A stretch of 64,000 nucleotides of DNA from Papio anubis (lineage: Eukaryota; Chordata; Mammalia; Primates; Cercopithecidae). The stretch is from the NCBI RefSeq assembly GCF_008728515.1, contig NC_044977.1, positions 344,001-408,000 on the forward strand, given 5' to 3'. Each line of letters begins with the position of its first letter. Position 1 is the stretch's first letter. A program made the position numbers and the translations under genes. Shown here in pieces: positions 23,445 to 35,483 of this stretch. The notes beneath the pieces are model-generated. The model was given only the letters and a program-made list of their open reading frames with translations. It was not told the DNA's origin and made no database searches.

Positions 23445-25260
23445 ACTACCAGTTTCTGTTACAAAAGGTTTCCTCTTTATATTTTTCTTATTTTTCCCAA
23501 ATGAATGAACTAGACACTCAAAGTTAATATTTGTTTTACTCATATTAAGCCATCTCTAAATTTGTTAATTATAATTGAATTTTACTGAGATTGAGTTATG
23601 AGTAATTGCTACCATTTTATGTGAAAGACTTATTAGCTGTTTGTACTGTTCGGAAATGTATAGGTTACTACCACAAAACCCGGATAAATCATAATGCATT
23701 TTAGGATGTGGTACCTGTGTTATATTAGGAAGAAGAGCACACTCCTTTTATTAGACGCTCTGTCTACGTGTGTGATACTAGCAATGTGGGATTTGGTTCT
23801 TTCTGACTTTGTAACAGCCTACTGCCATCTACTGGGTTGCGCTGGGAACTGCTATGCTAATATCTTCCATATGAGTTTAGGATCTGATAGTTTGACGCAG
23901 AGATTTTTAGTGATTTTTAAATTTTGCTCATCTTATAAACTCTAAAAGCTTTTAATGAAAGATTGGTGTGATTGTTCGTATTTAGTATCATTTCTAATTT
24001 CATGGCATAGAAAAATTGGAATTCAAATCTCACCAATAAATTACATTGAATATCATCACTGTAACTCTTACATTCATATCAACTATTTTTTATTTTATTT
24101 AGGTCCTAGAATTTATTCTGTAAAGATTTTGTCTAAATTTTTTTATCCATCTTTATTTTGAATTATATCTATATTATGGATACTTTTCCCATTAAAAGTG
24201 GGACATAAGGTCTTAAAATAGCCCAAATTTTCCTCAATTCTTCATAGCTAATGAAGAAGTGATAATAATATCTGACATTACTATATTCAAAAATAAATAT
24301 CATTACAAATAAGTTTTTTATAAGTAATTCATTGAATACAAATTACTATGTGTTACCAAATTCCGTTGATAGAATTTAACTTAGAGAGTTAGAATTTTGT
24401 TTTTATTTATATTTTTAATGAAGTGTTATTTTGATTTTAAAATAGGATAGAAGTCTAATGAGGTTACATACAGCTATCTAGTTTATTGATTTGAGTTATT
24501 AATTTATTAATTATTAAATTAAAATGGAATTTTATTAAATGACTATAATGTATTAATTTTAGTTATATAAGGTAATATGATAATAATTTTTACTACATGT
24601 ATATGCTGTTTTTGCTTCCTTGTATATTTTTTCATAAGTAATATCTAACGTGAAGAAAATGTTCTCTAAAATCATGAATAATGCTGGTACCGGTTTTTAA
24701 ATAACCTACAATATTGAAATTATTGTTCGAAGTTTCTCTGATACTACTCACAGTCAAACTCACAAGCACAATAGAGTGTATGATATAATAAACTATCATG
24801 TGGATAGTGTTTCATAAATTAGTTTTGTAATTACATTTTCCCAGATGAAAATGCTTTTTTTCATAGTTACATTATGCTTCTTTTGACTTGCAGAGGAAAC
24901 TATGGCTGATCGGTAGGAACAAAATTAGAGGTCATAATACCTTTTTAAAAAAGTAAAGGATTAAAATCATGGCAGTATGGGTTTGGAGGTTAGAAGGGTA
25001 GAGAAACACAAGATGTCGGGTAGCACTACTACTACTGATACCATATGTGACTTGTGAGATGAAATATGCATAGTAAAGTAGGCATCACCTTGAGGAACTT
25101 CTGCAGACACGTTGGAGTCATCACTTTTTCCTCCTTAACTCCACGTGTAATCATTTACTGAGAATGTGCTGACTATGCCTCCTACTTTCTATGTTTTTCA
25201 CTTCTTTTTCCACTGCCTCTGTATTCTGGCCCCCTTCCCAAGTTTCTGTTGAGATTGCAG
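23445..25260. other. Unique, strongly AT-rich sequence
   Basis: No exon or repeat family recognised. Positions 24380-24640 are particularly AT-rich. A CTCF-like motif lies at 23821-23835. Confidence 0.45.
23821..23835 (-). promoter_or_regulatory. CTCF-like core motif
   Basis: The minus strand reads CCAGTAGATGGCAGT and meets the degenerate CTCF core CCASYAGRKGGCRSY at every position. It lies outside any repeat I recognise. Motif match alone does not show occupancy. Confidence 0.45.
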
Positions 25261-25264
25261 GAAC

Positions 25265-25635
25265 TTATTTTTTCAGACTTTTTTTGTTTTTATGGATTTA
25301 GAGGGTACACATATAGTTTTGTTACATGGATATATTGGAAAGTGGTGAAGTTTGAGCTTTTATGGTACCAATCACCCTAATAGTAAACATTGTACCCAAT
25401 AGACAACTTTTCATTCTGCATTCCTCTCCCACCCTTCAATTTTTGAAGTCTACAATGTCTATTATTCCACTCTATATGTCTATGTGTGCTTTTTATTTAG
25501 TCCCCACTTATACTTGGGAATACGTGGTATTTGACTTTGTTTCTGAATTATTTCACTTAAGATGATAGCCTCCAGCTACATTCAGGTTGCTGAAAAAAAA
25601 TGATTTTGTTCTTTTTATCACTAAGTAGTATTGTT
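25265..25635 (-). mobile_element. L1P (L1PB-like) 3' end, 5'-truncated
   Basis: Antisense L1: 'agagggtacacatatagttt', 'tggtaccaatcaccctaata', 'attgtacccaatagacaac', 'gatgatagcctccagctaca', 'aatgattttgttctttttat'. More diverged than the L1PA at 19446. It runs into the TA/TG tract. Confidence 0.85.
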
Positions 25636-25642
25636 ATATATA

Positions 25643-25680
<38 letters not shown>

Positions 25681-25681
25681 A
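25634..25681. repeat. (TA)n(TG)n(TA)n microsatellite
   Basis: 'tatatatatgtgtgtgtg' continuing into uninterrupted TA. Likely length-variable. Confidence 0.95.
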
Positions 25682-25774
25682 ACTTCCCATTCCATCTGTC
25701 TTAAACTGGATATATGGGAAATCTTCCTAAAGATATGCGTGGTGTTGTATTTCGGTATCAGTTTACAGGATGAT

Positions 25775-26015
25775 AATAATAGCTTATATACATACACAAC
25801 ACTTTCATCATAGTAGGCATTCTTCTTAAAGTTCTAAGTATATTAATCTATTTAATTCTCAGAATAACCCCACCAGGAAAGTACTGTTACTATGTGCTTG
25901 TTAGTGGTAAGAAAATGGGGGCATATAAAGTTAAGTAACATGACCACTATTAGCAAGCTAGGAAGCAGTAGAGTGAGGACGGAAGCCATGCATTCTGGCT
26001 TTATCATCCATTTCC
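25775..26015 (+). mobile_element. MIR SINE
   Basis: 'ttaatctatttaattctcag', 'aataaccccaccaggaaagt', 'ttaagtaacatgaccactat' and 'attctggctttatcatcc' follow the MIR order. Confidence 0.85.
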
Positions 26016-26019
26016 TAAT

Positions 26020-26590
26020 AATCACATGAGGTCTAATTATTGTTTAGCTCTTATTTGTTGACCTCACATGAAACTTGAATAGCAAATTCTGTGTATGAAA
26101 ATGGATATGAAAGGGTAAATACAAGATGGAAAATAATTGGCACTGAAGTTTTAGAGTTAAAGGTTAAAACATTTATAACAAGTGTTATTGGTTATCTATT
26201 TAAGTCTTATGGAATCTTGAAAGTCTAAAGCCCTCTTTACATCCCTATGCAGTGTGGGATTAGGGTAAAGAAAAGCTTTGAAAATATAGATGGAAAAGGA
26301 TTTATGGTACTAATAAAATGTAACATGCTTAAGACAACTAAAAAAGTTATTAGGAAATGAAGAATAAACTTTAATGAAATAAAAATTCAATTACTTTGTA
26401 AAACTGATATCTTTGTTATTTTGAAAGTTCTGTTAATCATACAAATACTCTGCTTAAATCTTCCTTACTTTGGCAAACATTAAAACTTTACTTTTGTTTT
26501 CTCTTTTCAATCTTAATCTACTTCCTCTACCTCTGAAAACTATAACCTAAAGAAGGAGACTGTTGATTTTTTCAAAATTTTGGCTTGCCT
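26020..26590. other. Unique AT-rich sequence
   Basis: Nothing recognised. Confidence 0.4.
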
Positions 26591-26592
26591 AG

Positions 26593-27056
26593 TGTTAATG
26601 GTTTTATTTTGTCTTCCAAAATGATATGTTGAGGTCCTGACCCCCAATACCTCAAAATGTGACCGTATTTGGAAATACGGTCTTGCAGATGGAATTAGTT
26701 CAGATGAGATTGTGCTGGAGTAGGAGGGACGCTTATTCCAATATGACTGGTGTCATTATATTAATAGGAAGAACGTGACAGAGGGCAGAGGGCCATGATA
26801 AGACACAGGGACACACAGGGGCACACCGTGTGAGAGCAGAGGCAGAGATTAGAGCGATGCAGCTGCCAGCCAAGGAAACCAAGCATTGCTGGCTACCAGC
26901 AGAAGCTAGGAAGAGTCAAGGGAGGATCCTTTCTACTCAGACTCGCTCTGGAGCATTGCCTTGTTGATACAATATTGAGCTTCTGGCCCCCAGAAATATG
27001 AGAGAATAAATGTCTCCCGTATTAAGCCATTAGGGTAGCCCTAGGAAACGAGTATG
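26593..27056 (+). mobile_element. MLT1C-like LTR (ERVL-MaLR)
   Basis: Starts tgttaatggttttattttg. Diagnostic interior: 'cctcaaaatgtgaccgtatt', 'aatatgactggtgtcattat', 'gcttctggcccccagaaata', 'tgagagaataaatgtctccc'. A short internal deletion near the 3' end removes part of the 'ccagtctgtggtattttgtt' region before 'agccctaggaaacgag'. Solo LTR; no internal region seen. Confidence 0.9.
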
Positions 27057-27059
27057 TCT

Positions 27060-29258
27060 AGCAGTGTCTCACACTCCTGGAGACTCTTGTTTTCATGCCA
27101 GCCAGTCCCAGAATTTTCTCCATCTGTGGGCTTTCTATTTCTGCCCATTACGATGACACAGGAAAAGCCCCTTTTGAAACCGTATAGTAGTTTTCATCAC
27201 ACAAGAGGTTGGAGTCATCTTCTCCTATTATGATTCAAAATATAGCTGTCCTGAAGAGATCCTCCATGACACTCTGCTTTGCTGTTATCTTTCCTGCCTC
27301 CACCCAGAAGGGCAGTGAGATGAGCCTTCTCCAACTGGAACACAAGCTGTAAAGCTGCATGAGGGCCGCAACTCTCTTTCTCTCTCTCTCTCTGTCCCCT
27401 CTCTCTTTAATCAAGTAATTTATAAATGACCTGTTAAAAATGGAAGGTCCTCACTGAATATTGAGTTTCCTAACATGTCTAAATCTGCATTCTTCTCAGA
27501 ACGGGCACAGATAGTGAGCCACAATAAACACATCTACATCCTGAGTCATTTTGGAAGAGTAGACTCCCAACGCCACCCAACCTCATCCCACTCCTAGACT
27601 TCACTCTGAGCTGGTCGGTCACCAGTGGCCTCCCCTTCTATCCAGCCATACCTGATGATTTCTAGCCCTCTTTGTCTTTGCTTTCCTTGTTCATCACAGC
27701 CTCACAGATACAATTGCATTTCCTCTTTTTTCCAGATATTTTCCTATCTCTTAGGGGTCCTCTTTTCATACATTGGGCTGGAGAAAAATGTTTTGACTAT
27801 TCTATATCTTGGACTGCAGAGTGATTTTTTTCCATTTGATTTAGGAGTTCGGCAAAACATAGTACTGTTATTATCATGGGCATCTTGCCAAAATTCCAAA
27901 ATGCACATAACATACTTACATTGAAATACAAATAACCCAGGCATATTTTTTCTACTCCTACCTTCTTTTTATATCTGGTAGAACCTCCTGTAACTTAATA
28001 ATATTATCAATTATCCTTGGGTTTTTAGGCTTATTCATCTGTTTATTATTTTTTTTTAATTTGGCAAGAAAGAACCTACCATGCCATTTTCTATTTATAG
28101 GCAATATATCTGTTGAATTATAGTGAAACTGTGGTTATTAAATTTAAATATACTATGTTTAAGAGTGTAATTTGTCTTTCAGAAGAAATCCACTGTGGAC
28201 AATGCTTTGGGTGTTCAATCCCTCCTTTACTTAGAAAAATTCAAAACAGATTATTCTTAGTCCAGAAGCAAAAGAGATCATTTAAAATGATTTTTAAATA
28301 TAATAAATATTATGTGATTGAGATTTTATGATTTTTGCACATCTATGTTTTTCTAATTTTATAATGAAACTGCTATAATTTCATAAAGCAGTGTTTCTAT
28401 GATTCTATTTTTGATTTAGCAGGCAAAATCATTAAATGTCATTGAAAATTCTAAAATGTAAATCAGTTCTTTACTAAATGATATAATACTTTAAAAATAA
28501 ATTTTCAATAGACAGTGATTGATTGAGGAAATTTCCTGTTGAATAAATATATGTTCAGCGTGAATCTGTTGACACAATTAGCTTTTATTAATCATTAGTG
28601 GGGTAATTTCTGCAAATAAATTCAGTGCTATATGTCTTCCAGTTTGCTGTCTTTATAGACTTAAAGAATGAGAGATAAGAAGATGAGAAATAATAAATTT
28701 TGTTTATTCTCGATATAAAAATCATTAAAGACTTATGTAATCATTAAAGACTTATGTAATTACTCTTCATTATATCTAAAAAGTGGATGTGAGAAAAAGT
28801 TGTAGGAAAGACTAAGAGAGGCCCAAAGAAGCTGAATTCTAAACATGGGCCACTAAATTATTTCTAAAATAATGGTGAATAAGTTCAATTGCTATAAAAA
28901 TCTGAATATTAATTTAAAATTAAACTAAGAAAAAATGTCAAGCTGATTACACTGAGATTTTCTTGAAGACAGAGTTCTTTATCCGTGTACCTTTACCACT
29001 TTCATTAAAAGGACCCAGGAAGCTTTGCAGAGAGACTTTTACAATCTATGTGTGAGCAGACTCTGAGTGACAGCCCGTTACCTGTGTCTCATCTTCAAAA
29101 TTGTGTCATACAATGGGACTAAAAAGGAATGACTGTATGAAGATTGAGTCATAGGAATATTGGAGTACTTGAAGTTTAAAATTGAATTTTCCACCATTTT
29201 AGTGATGAAGAGAACCAAACTCATCCTTCCTACCTGTGATAGCTGCCCCGCTCCCATA
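27060..29258. other. Unique sequence with small simple repeats
   Basis: No gene recognised. A TC-rich tract lies at 27373-27407, and a perfect 19-bp tandem duplication at 28721-28758. The stretch from about 28040 is very AT-rich. A 99-codon frame at 27625-27924 has no recognisable domain. Confidence 0.45.
28721..28758. repeat. Perfect 19-bp tandem duplication
   Basis: atcattaaagacttatgta occurs at 28721-28739 and again at 28740-28758. Confidence 0.95.
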
Positions 29259-29259
29259 A

Positions 29260-29808
29260 TGAAGGATTTAATCCACTTATAAGGCCAGAACCCTCCTAAT
29301 ATAGCTTGGATGTTTTCCCTTCCAATATCTCATGTTGAAATGTAACCTCCAGTGTTGGAGGTGGGACCAAGTGGGAGGAGTCTGGGTCACTAGGGTGGAT
29401 CCCTCATGAGTGGCTTGGCGCCCTCCCTGCCGTGATGACTGAGCTCTCACTCTATTAGCTCCTGTGAGAGCTGGTGTTTAGAAAAAGCCTGGCACCTCTT
29501 CCTCTCTTTCTTGCTCCCCCTCTTGCCATGTGACACACCTGCTCCCCTTTTGGCTTCCGCCATGAGTAAAAGCTTCCTGAGGCCTCACCAGAGCCAAGCA
29601 GATGCTGGTACCGTGCTGGTACAACCTGAAGAACCATGAACTAAATAAAGCTCCTTTCCTTTTAAATTATCCAGTCTCAGGTATTCCTTTATAGCAATAT
29701 ACCTCATGCCTACTCACCTCTTAAAGTCCCACCTTTCATCACTGTTGCGTTGGGAATTGAGTTTCCAACACATGAACTTTGGGAGACACATTCAAGCCAT
29801 AGCACAGA
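29260..29808 (-). mobile_element. MaLR LTR (outer), split by an MST LTR
   Basis: Left part 29260-29296 ('tttaatccacttataaggcc', 'agaaccctc') and right part 29707-29808 ('tactcacctcttaaagtccc', 'atgaactttgggagacacat', 'tcaagccatagcaca') join across the inserted LTR as one antisense MLT1/MST-like LTR. Only about its first 140 bp survive. Confidence 0.7.
29297..29701 (+). mobile_element. MST LTR (inner), nested in another MaLR LTR
   Basis: Starts taatatagcttggatgt; interior 'cagtgttggaggtgggacca', 'gctccccctcttgccatgtg', 'gcttccgccatgagtaaaag', 'ccagtctcaggtattccttt'. Flanking pentamers cctcc (29292-29296) and cctca (29702-29706) fit a 5-bp target duplication with one change. The last about 20 bp of the LTR appear lost. 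Confidence 0.85.
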
Positions 29809-30014
29809 TGAAATTGTCTTGGAGCCCAAGTGCTTTGTGAATATCTAAACTTTAAGTGTTTGGTGGCTTTTCATTAAATTAATTTCTTGGGTATCACTAA
29901 TGGAATTGATTGATTCTATCCAAGAAAGACTAGAGTCACAAGTTTGTGATCATTAGCTGCAAACTCTCAATAAAGGAGTAATATTAATAAAAGTAATGTT
30001 ATTCATAATAGCAA

Positions 30015-30275
30015 CAACATCAACATCAACTGATATTTTTAATGGCTACCTAGACTGTCAGAGTATTATTTATATGCATTATTTATTTGTATGCATTATT
30101 TCATGTATTACAGAAGGCCCTGATATAATTATTATCATTATCTTTAAAGATGTAGAAATTGAACATTAAAGTGGTTATGTGATGTTGCCAATGTCACCCA
30201 CCTAGTAAGAAATCAAGCTGAATAAAGACCCACATACATCAGACTTTGGAGCCCATGTGCTTTTCAGTTTATTAC
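30015..30275 (+). mobile_element. MIR SINE
   Basis: 'tatgcattatttcatgtatt', 'cattatctttaaagatgtag', 'gccaatgtcacccacctagt' and 'agactttggagcccatgtgc' follow the MIR core and tail. Confidence 0.75.
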
Positions 30276-30408
30276 CCTAAAAACCCACAAATTAGTTTCT
30301 GATTAGCAAAGGACATGTTTATTGAAAACTCAGAAAATTCATTTTTCCAACAGTGTCAAGTTGTACAAAACACTGATCATTTGTTAGTGCTACTGCAGAT
30401 ACTGAAGT

Positions 30409-30454
30409 ATTACTTTTAATGGCAGAAAGTGTAATTTCTTTTGCACCAACCTAA
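30409..30454 (+). mobile_element. MADE1 (mariner MITE) half element
   Basis: 'attacttttaatggcagaaa' followed by 'tttcttttgcaccaacctaa' is the loop and right inverted repeat of MADE1, with the terminal TA intact. The left arm is missing (46 of about 80 bp), so the hairpin that yields miR-548-type precursors cannot form. Confidence 0.88.
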
Positions 30455-30459
30455 TACTA

Positions 30460-31300
30460 AATGCAAATTGTCTTGGGCACTCAGAAGGTGAGATTGCTCT
30501 TAAATTGGCATTGCTTTCATGTGGCTAATTAAGATGACTCTCTGTTAAGTGAGGTTATAATTTATGATAGTTCCGGGATTTCATTCGAATGGATTTTGAA
30601 GAACTTATTCTTTCAATGTGAAGCACGCTTGTGAGGAGCTAGCACACTGACACAGCACGTCTGTGGGACTGCTTTTCCTGACCTGATTAGCAAATCTGGA
30701 TGCCCGGTGTGCACTAAGTGCGTGTGGAACTCTCTGCCCAGGTGTTATGAACAGAATCATATTAGAAGCTGATAATTGGATTTCTCTACTGTACAATGAT
30801 GGGCTACTACAAAAAGTAAAATTAGAAATCTTAAATGTTATCCATACATACTAGTTTTATTAGCCAGTAGTTCTTACAAGTTTAAGAGTTTTTAAGAGTC
30901 CCATTTGAAAAAAAAATTCCCTGCAATAGCAGCAAACTAGACCTTAACAGGTGTTCTTATGGTTATAACCTTCAACTTTGCATAAATCACTATAAGATCC
31001 GAAGGAAAAGAACTCTCAGTTTGCACTAAGATACCGTCTCAGAACTGATATTAGTGGCGCAATTTTAGTCTATTTAACCCCAAACCCCCAGCACCAGCAT
31101 TTCTACTTCTAACAAATTCCCCTTTTTTTGCATTATCATAGGCACCAATTCGAATTAAAAAATGAATGTGACAACAGCAGATATGATCAAATAAGATCCA
31201 CTTTGTGTAACACAATGAGTTCTGATTTTAAATAATTTCTAGCATTTTAATTATGTGAAAATTTTCATCCTCAGCACCACAGGAGGTGCCTAAATAGAAT
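30460..31300. other. Unique sequence
   Basis: Nothing recognised. Confidence 0.4.
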
Positions 31301-31304
31301 CTGT

Positions 31305-31510
31305 AAGTAAAGGTTGGATTCAAATCCAGGCGCTACTGTTTACTAGCTGTGTGAGTTGGGAAATCCGTGCTTTCATCTCAGTCCAAGCTGCTTTGTATGT
31401 AAAACAAATTTAAAAATTGATTTTTCCATATGATTATTATGAGATACAAGTATAGTCACATATGTAAAGTATTTAGCAAAGTGAATATGCATATGAACAT
31501 TATTAATAAT
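31305..31510 (-). mobile_element. MIR SINE
   Basis: Antisense core 'ggattcaaatccaggcgcta', 'ctgtttactagctgtgtgag', then 'ttgggaaatccgtgctttca'. Confidence 0.85.
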
Positions 31511-31929
31511 AGTATATCTAGCAGCATTGCTAGGAGATTCTTTTAAAAACTAAACAAACATCAATTGTTTTCTCAATGTTTCTTTGGAGCATTAGCCATA
31601 AGAAGCAGCAAAATGAAATTCAACACTTCTGCTCGTGTTTCTTTTAATTTAGCCGTATGGACATCTTTCCGTAACTACATTTCAGCAGCTATAGATGATA
31701 ACAGCCCATCTCTTTGAGGTTCCTCCAGGGACTCTGACACTGGATTTCAAATGTGCCATGCCACATAGATTTCAAATTATGCCATCCCAAATGCCTTCGT
31801 GTTTGTTGGAAACTCACAAAGTTTAATGCAGGCATTTTAAAGATCATGTATGTCTGTCCCAATTAAATGAAAACACTATTAACTGGTTTTAACCAAAGTT
31901 CAACATATCCGTGTTGTCAGAACCCGGTC

Positions 31930-32170
31930 TAGTTTTTAGAGAGGTGGTCTAGCATGGACTCTAGAGCTGACAGCTTTTGTTAAAATCCTGACTCTTCCCC
32001 TCATTTAGTATATGATCTTGGACAAGTTTGTCAGCCTCTCTGTGCTTATATTCCCTTATGTAATGCCTCAAAAGAGTGTCTGTGATTAAATGAGTAGATC
32101 TTGTGTTACATGTATACCACAAAAGTGTCAGGTGCAATGCAAGCACTACGTGCATGTTGGCTGTTATTTT
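31930..32170 (-). mobile_element. MIR SINE
   Basis: Antisense core 'catggactctagagctgaca', 'ttagtatatgatcttggaca', 'agcctctctgtgcttatatt' and the distal 'gtgattaaatgagtagatc'. Confidence 0.85.
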
Positions 32171-32174
32171 CGAG

Positions 32175-33530
32175 CTTCAATAAGATATTATTTTCATCCC
32201 CTCTCCTTATGGATATCCTTAATGGAATCCTCAATCAGACATAGAATAAATTAACGTATGTAACTGTTCTAGTCAGTCTGCTATACCATTTCTGCATGTA
32301 ATTCCATTGAATATCAGCAAAGCACTTCAGAGATATTAATGCCCACATTTTGCTAGTGTGGATGTAGAAGGTTACAGACTGGAGGAAAACCTAGATGTTT
32401 TCAGTTGCTGAGTTTATTCTATTTTTGGTGACAGAATTTAAGTCTTGCTATGTAGGAGATACTAAACAACACTGTTTTTATGGTATCTCAGTCTTTCAGC
32501 TCTTAATCCTTCTGTTATCAGAGTCAAGGACTCACGAATAGTATGTTGGCATTTTATGTTAAATGTATTTGATGCTACAGACATTTGAGCAATATACATG
32601 AATTATTTAAAATACATTTGCAGGTGTTACACTGTTGTCAGCCAGAAGTTTCCACCAAGCTTCGTGCGAGCACACATGAGCACGGCCACTTTTCTCACCC
32701 TTAATTTAGCTGCATATTTTTTTACTTGAGTAAAAACTTAAAAAGCAGAAGCTTTTCTTGCAATATTAAATTTTCACCATCAAGACATTACTCTAGCTAG
32801 TAGATTTCTTCTATAAACCTCTGCAGTTTATGGCAGTATTCAAAAAACTGAAGAAAGAAATAGAATAGGAAATATTATGAGCTAACGAATTACTTCAAAA
32901 TGTTGCTTTCAGATACAGCTTCATCGTAAAGGTTAATAATAATTAGCTATTAGCCAAAACACTTTTAAAAAAATTGGAATGTAGAGTAGAAATGTAGGTA
33001 GGTGTGAATGGCGCTGGAATGAATTCCTAAGGCGTGGAAAGAAGCTCCACAGGTGAGATGTCAAGTCACAGCACGTTTCGTGTAGAGTGAAGTGCGTTCT
33101 GGAAAATACCTGCTTATTCATAGCTTCATCTGTCATGATAATATCGCCACACTATTTTCTCATCCATTATTGTGGCTATTTTCACAAACAGTGAAGCTGA
33201 GGGAACTGATTAAATTGGCCTCTTTTAAGTCTGACCTTAATCTATTTGAGAATATATAAAATCTACTTAACTCAAGTAAAACCTACACAGTGATTAACAG
33301 ATTGTTTATAGTTGCTGTTTCCAACAGAAATTATGAGACACCAAGTTTAACAAGAATGTCTCTGTTTATGTCAATGAAAATCAGTCAGTAATGATGAATC
33401 TACTTACGTAAACTCCTTTGAGGGCCAAGCACTTTGTTCCATTATCGGGTCAGTTCTTACTTCATGTGGAGAATTTTAGATTCTGTAGTTGAGGTGTTTT
33501 GTTTTCCTCTTCTGATAGTTTCATAATAGT
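32175..33530. other. Mostly unique sequence
   Basis: No gene recognised. Positions about 32290-32470 may hold a very degraded MIR, which I could not confirm. Confidence 0.4.
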
Positions 33531-33534
33531 CATC

Positions 33535-33715
33535 GTTTAACAAATATAAGTACTGTACTAAGTTTTGGAATTTAATATAATCAAATTCCATGTTCCCTGC
33601 TCTTCCGAAGCTTACATTCTAGTGGGGGAGGCAGATGTCGAATATAAAACACACAAATGAATTTTAAACAAAAACTATCGTATATGTTTTATAAGTTTCA
33701 TAAATGTATTTGATA
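33535..33715 (-). mobile_element. L2 3' end
   Basis: Antisense L2: 'aagtactgtactaagttttg', 'catgttccctgctcttccga', 'agcttacattctagtggggg', 'aggcagatgtcgaatata'. Confidence 0.85.
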
Positions 33716-33719
33716 AATC

Positions 33720-35230
33720 ACTTTCGTAGGAAAAGGGAGAACTGGCATCGTCTCACTGGCCAGGGAAATTTTATTTGACACCTGGAAGAAAAGCCGCAAG
33801 AAAGAGCAACATTTTGCCTTCTCTAGAAATAGACGAATAAGAAGACTGACCACATTATTCTTCACTTTCTTCTGACTACCAGGCACAAATTGAGAGAGGG
33901 ACACAGAGAGACCATGTCAGTCTTAACTGTAGGCAAAATGAAATACTACTGGGAGCACTACTCAGCAAACTTTATCGGTAATTTGCAGCCATGTGCCCAG
34001 CTGTTACCTGTTAACACCCAAAGTTATAGACAAACTTTGAAAATAGCTCACTAAAAAATTATCTTCATAATATTCCAATACTTAGTAAGGAAAGGTCATG
34101 TACTGTTTCTCCAAATGAGGAAGGATTGATTAACGTATGTTGGAAATGAGATTCTCAAATTCTTTCCCTTCAAAAGTGTTCACATGAGGAAGCACCAGGG
34201 ATTGCAGCAGAACCTCTGTTGTTATTGGATCACACTTGGCCCAGACAGATAGTGACACACAAGAAGAATATAGTAAAGAAGGAAATATTCCATTTATTCA
34301 TTTCTGGGAAGTTATTTTGCTTGTTTCTCTTAACTTTTCCACATATAGACTATATATGTTTCTGAAAAATGTGAATCTTTTCTAATCTTAGCAATTTATG
34401 ATTTCCTTCAAGAGATGTCAAGTACAAATATTATTACTAGTATTATCATGAACACTTCTAGTACTAACATCAGTAAGAGTATTAACAAAATGGGCACCAT
34501 TTAACTGAAATCGGTGCTGGTTTCTGTGCTGTTGAATGTCAGGCCTCTTGGCTCTTTCAAAATATAGGGTCAAGCTTTATGTTAGCAATGTTGTTCTTAT
34601 AGAAAATCATCTAGCTACAGGTAAAGATCTTCTTCAGTTGCTTTCTTTAAACCACTACTCTTGGGAAATGAATACAATATGAGGATGTAGCAGATACAGA
34701 GAAAAATATTGTATATAAATTGTTTTGTACACCTGAATGAAATGAGCTGTGTTAAATTGCTTATGTAAAGTAGGAAGGTTGTTTTTATTCATGAATAAAT
34801 AGCATTTATAACCTTGGTTTTCTAAAGTAATAGATGAATTCGCTGTTGGTTCATGCACCAAATCAATTTTCGATGGGTGAAACGAACTAGTATTGCACTA
34901 TTTATAACAGTGTGTTTGCTGTTCAATTCAAACAAAAACAATAGATAGAACGTTATGTTCACTGTGAATACCTTTCGTAATTTTTTTTTTTTTTTTTTTT
35001 TACCATAGCTCACTTAGTTAACAAAAAACTCTTGACTTGATGGTCAGAATACCAGTAAGATTATGACTATTCCTAAATTTTTACTCACTCGAAGGTATCA
35101 CGTCAGAATTATGTTAATTAATAACGCATTATAATTATTTAGTGGTCCAATAATATATTAATGGTTTTATATAATGATTGATTTGATATTCTCAGGAATT
35201 CAGAGGTGAGCTTAGGGTTAACTTTCTTAC
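33720..35230. other. Unique sequence with a T22 run
   Basis: No gene recognised. An uninterrupted run of 22 T occupies 34981-35002 without a recognisable retrotransposon body beside it. Confidence 0.45.
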
Positions 35231-35246
35231 AAGAAGTTGTACTTTT

Positions 35247-35311
35247 TATTATACCTCTAGGGCACATGTACCCTAGAACTTAAAGTACAATAAAAAAATA
35301 AATAAATAAAA
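35247..35311 (+). mobile_element. 65-bp fold-back insertion of the extreme L1 3' end
   Basis: Right half: 'cacatgtaccctagaactta' then 'aagtacaata' and an AAAT-rich tail, the last bases of a primate L1. Left half: 'tattatacctctagggcaca', the same end in reverse complement with about 7 bases missing. A perfect 16-bp target duplication, aagaagttgtactttt, flanks it at 35231-35246 and 35312-35327. Confidence 0.9.
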
Positions 35312-35483
35312 AAGAAGTTGTACTTTTAACATTTGTGAAATGTCATATTATCATAGGAAAAAATGACATTCAAAATAGGAACATACTTTATTTTACGCAC
35401 ATGCACGCTGAGAATCTTGAGTAGGTCTCATCAGTCGTAGAGTATTAGAACAGGAGTTTTCAAAGACTGACCACACCTGACTT

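Noticed and set aside
30409..30454. Possible miR-548-type precursor from MADE1
   Set aside because: Only one arm and the loop remain, so the required hairpin cannot form.
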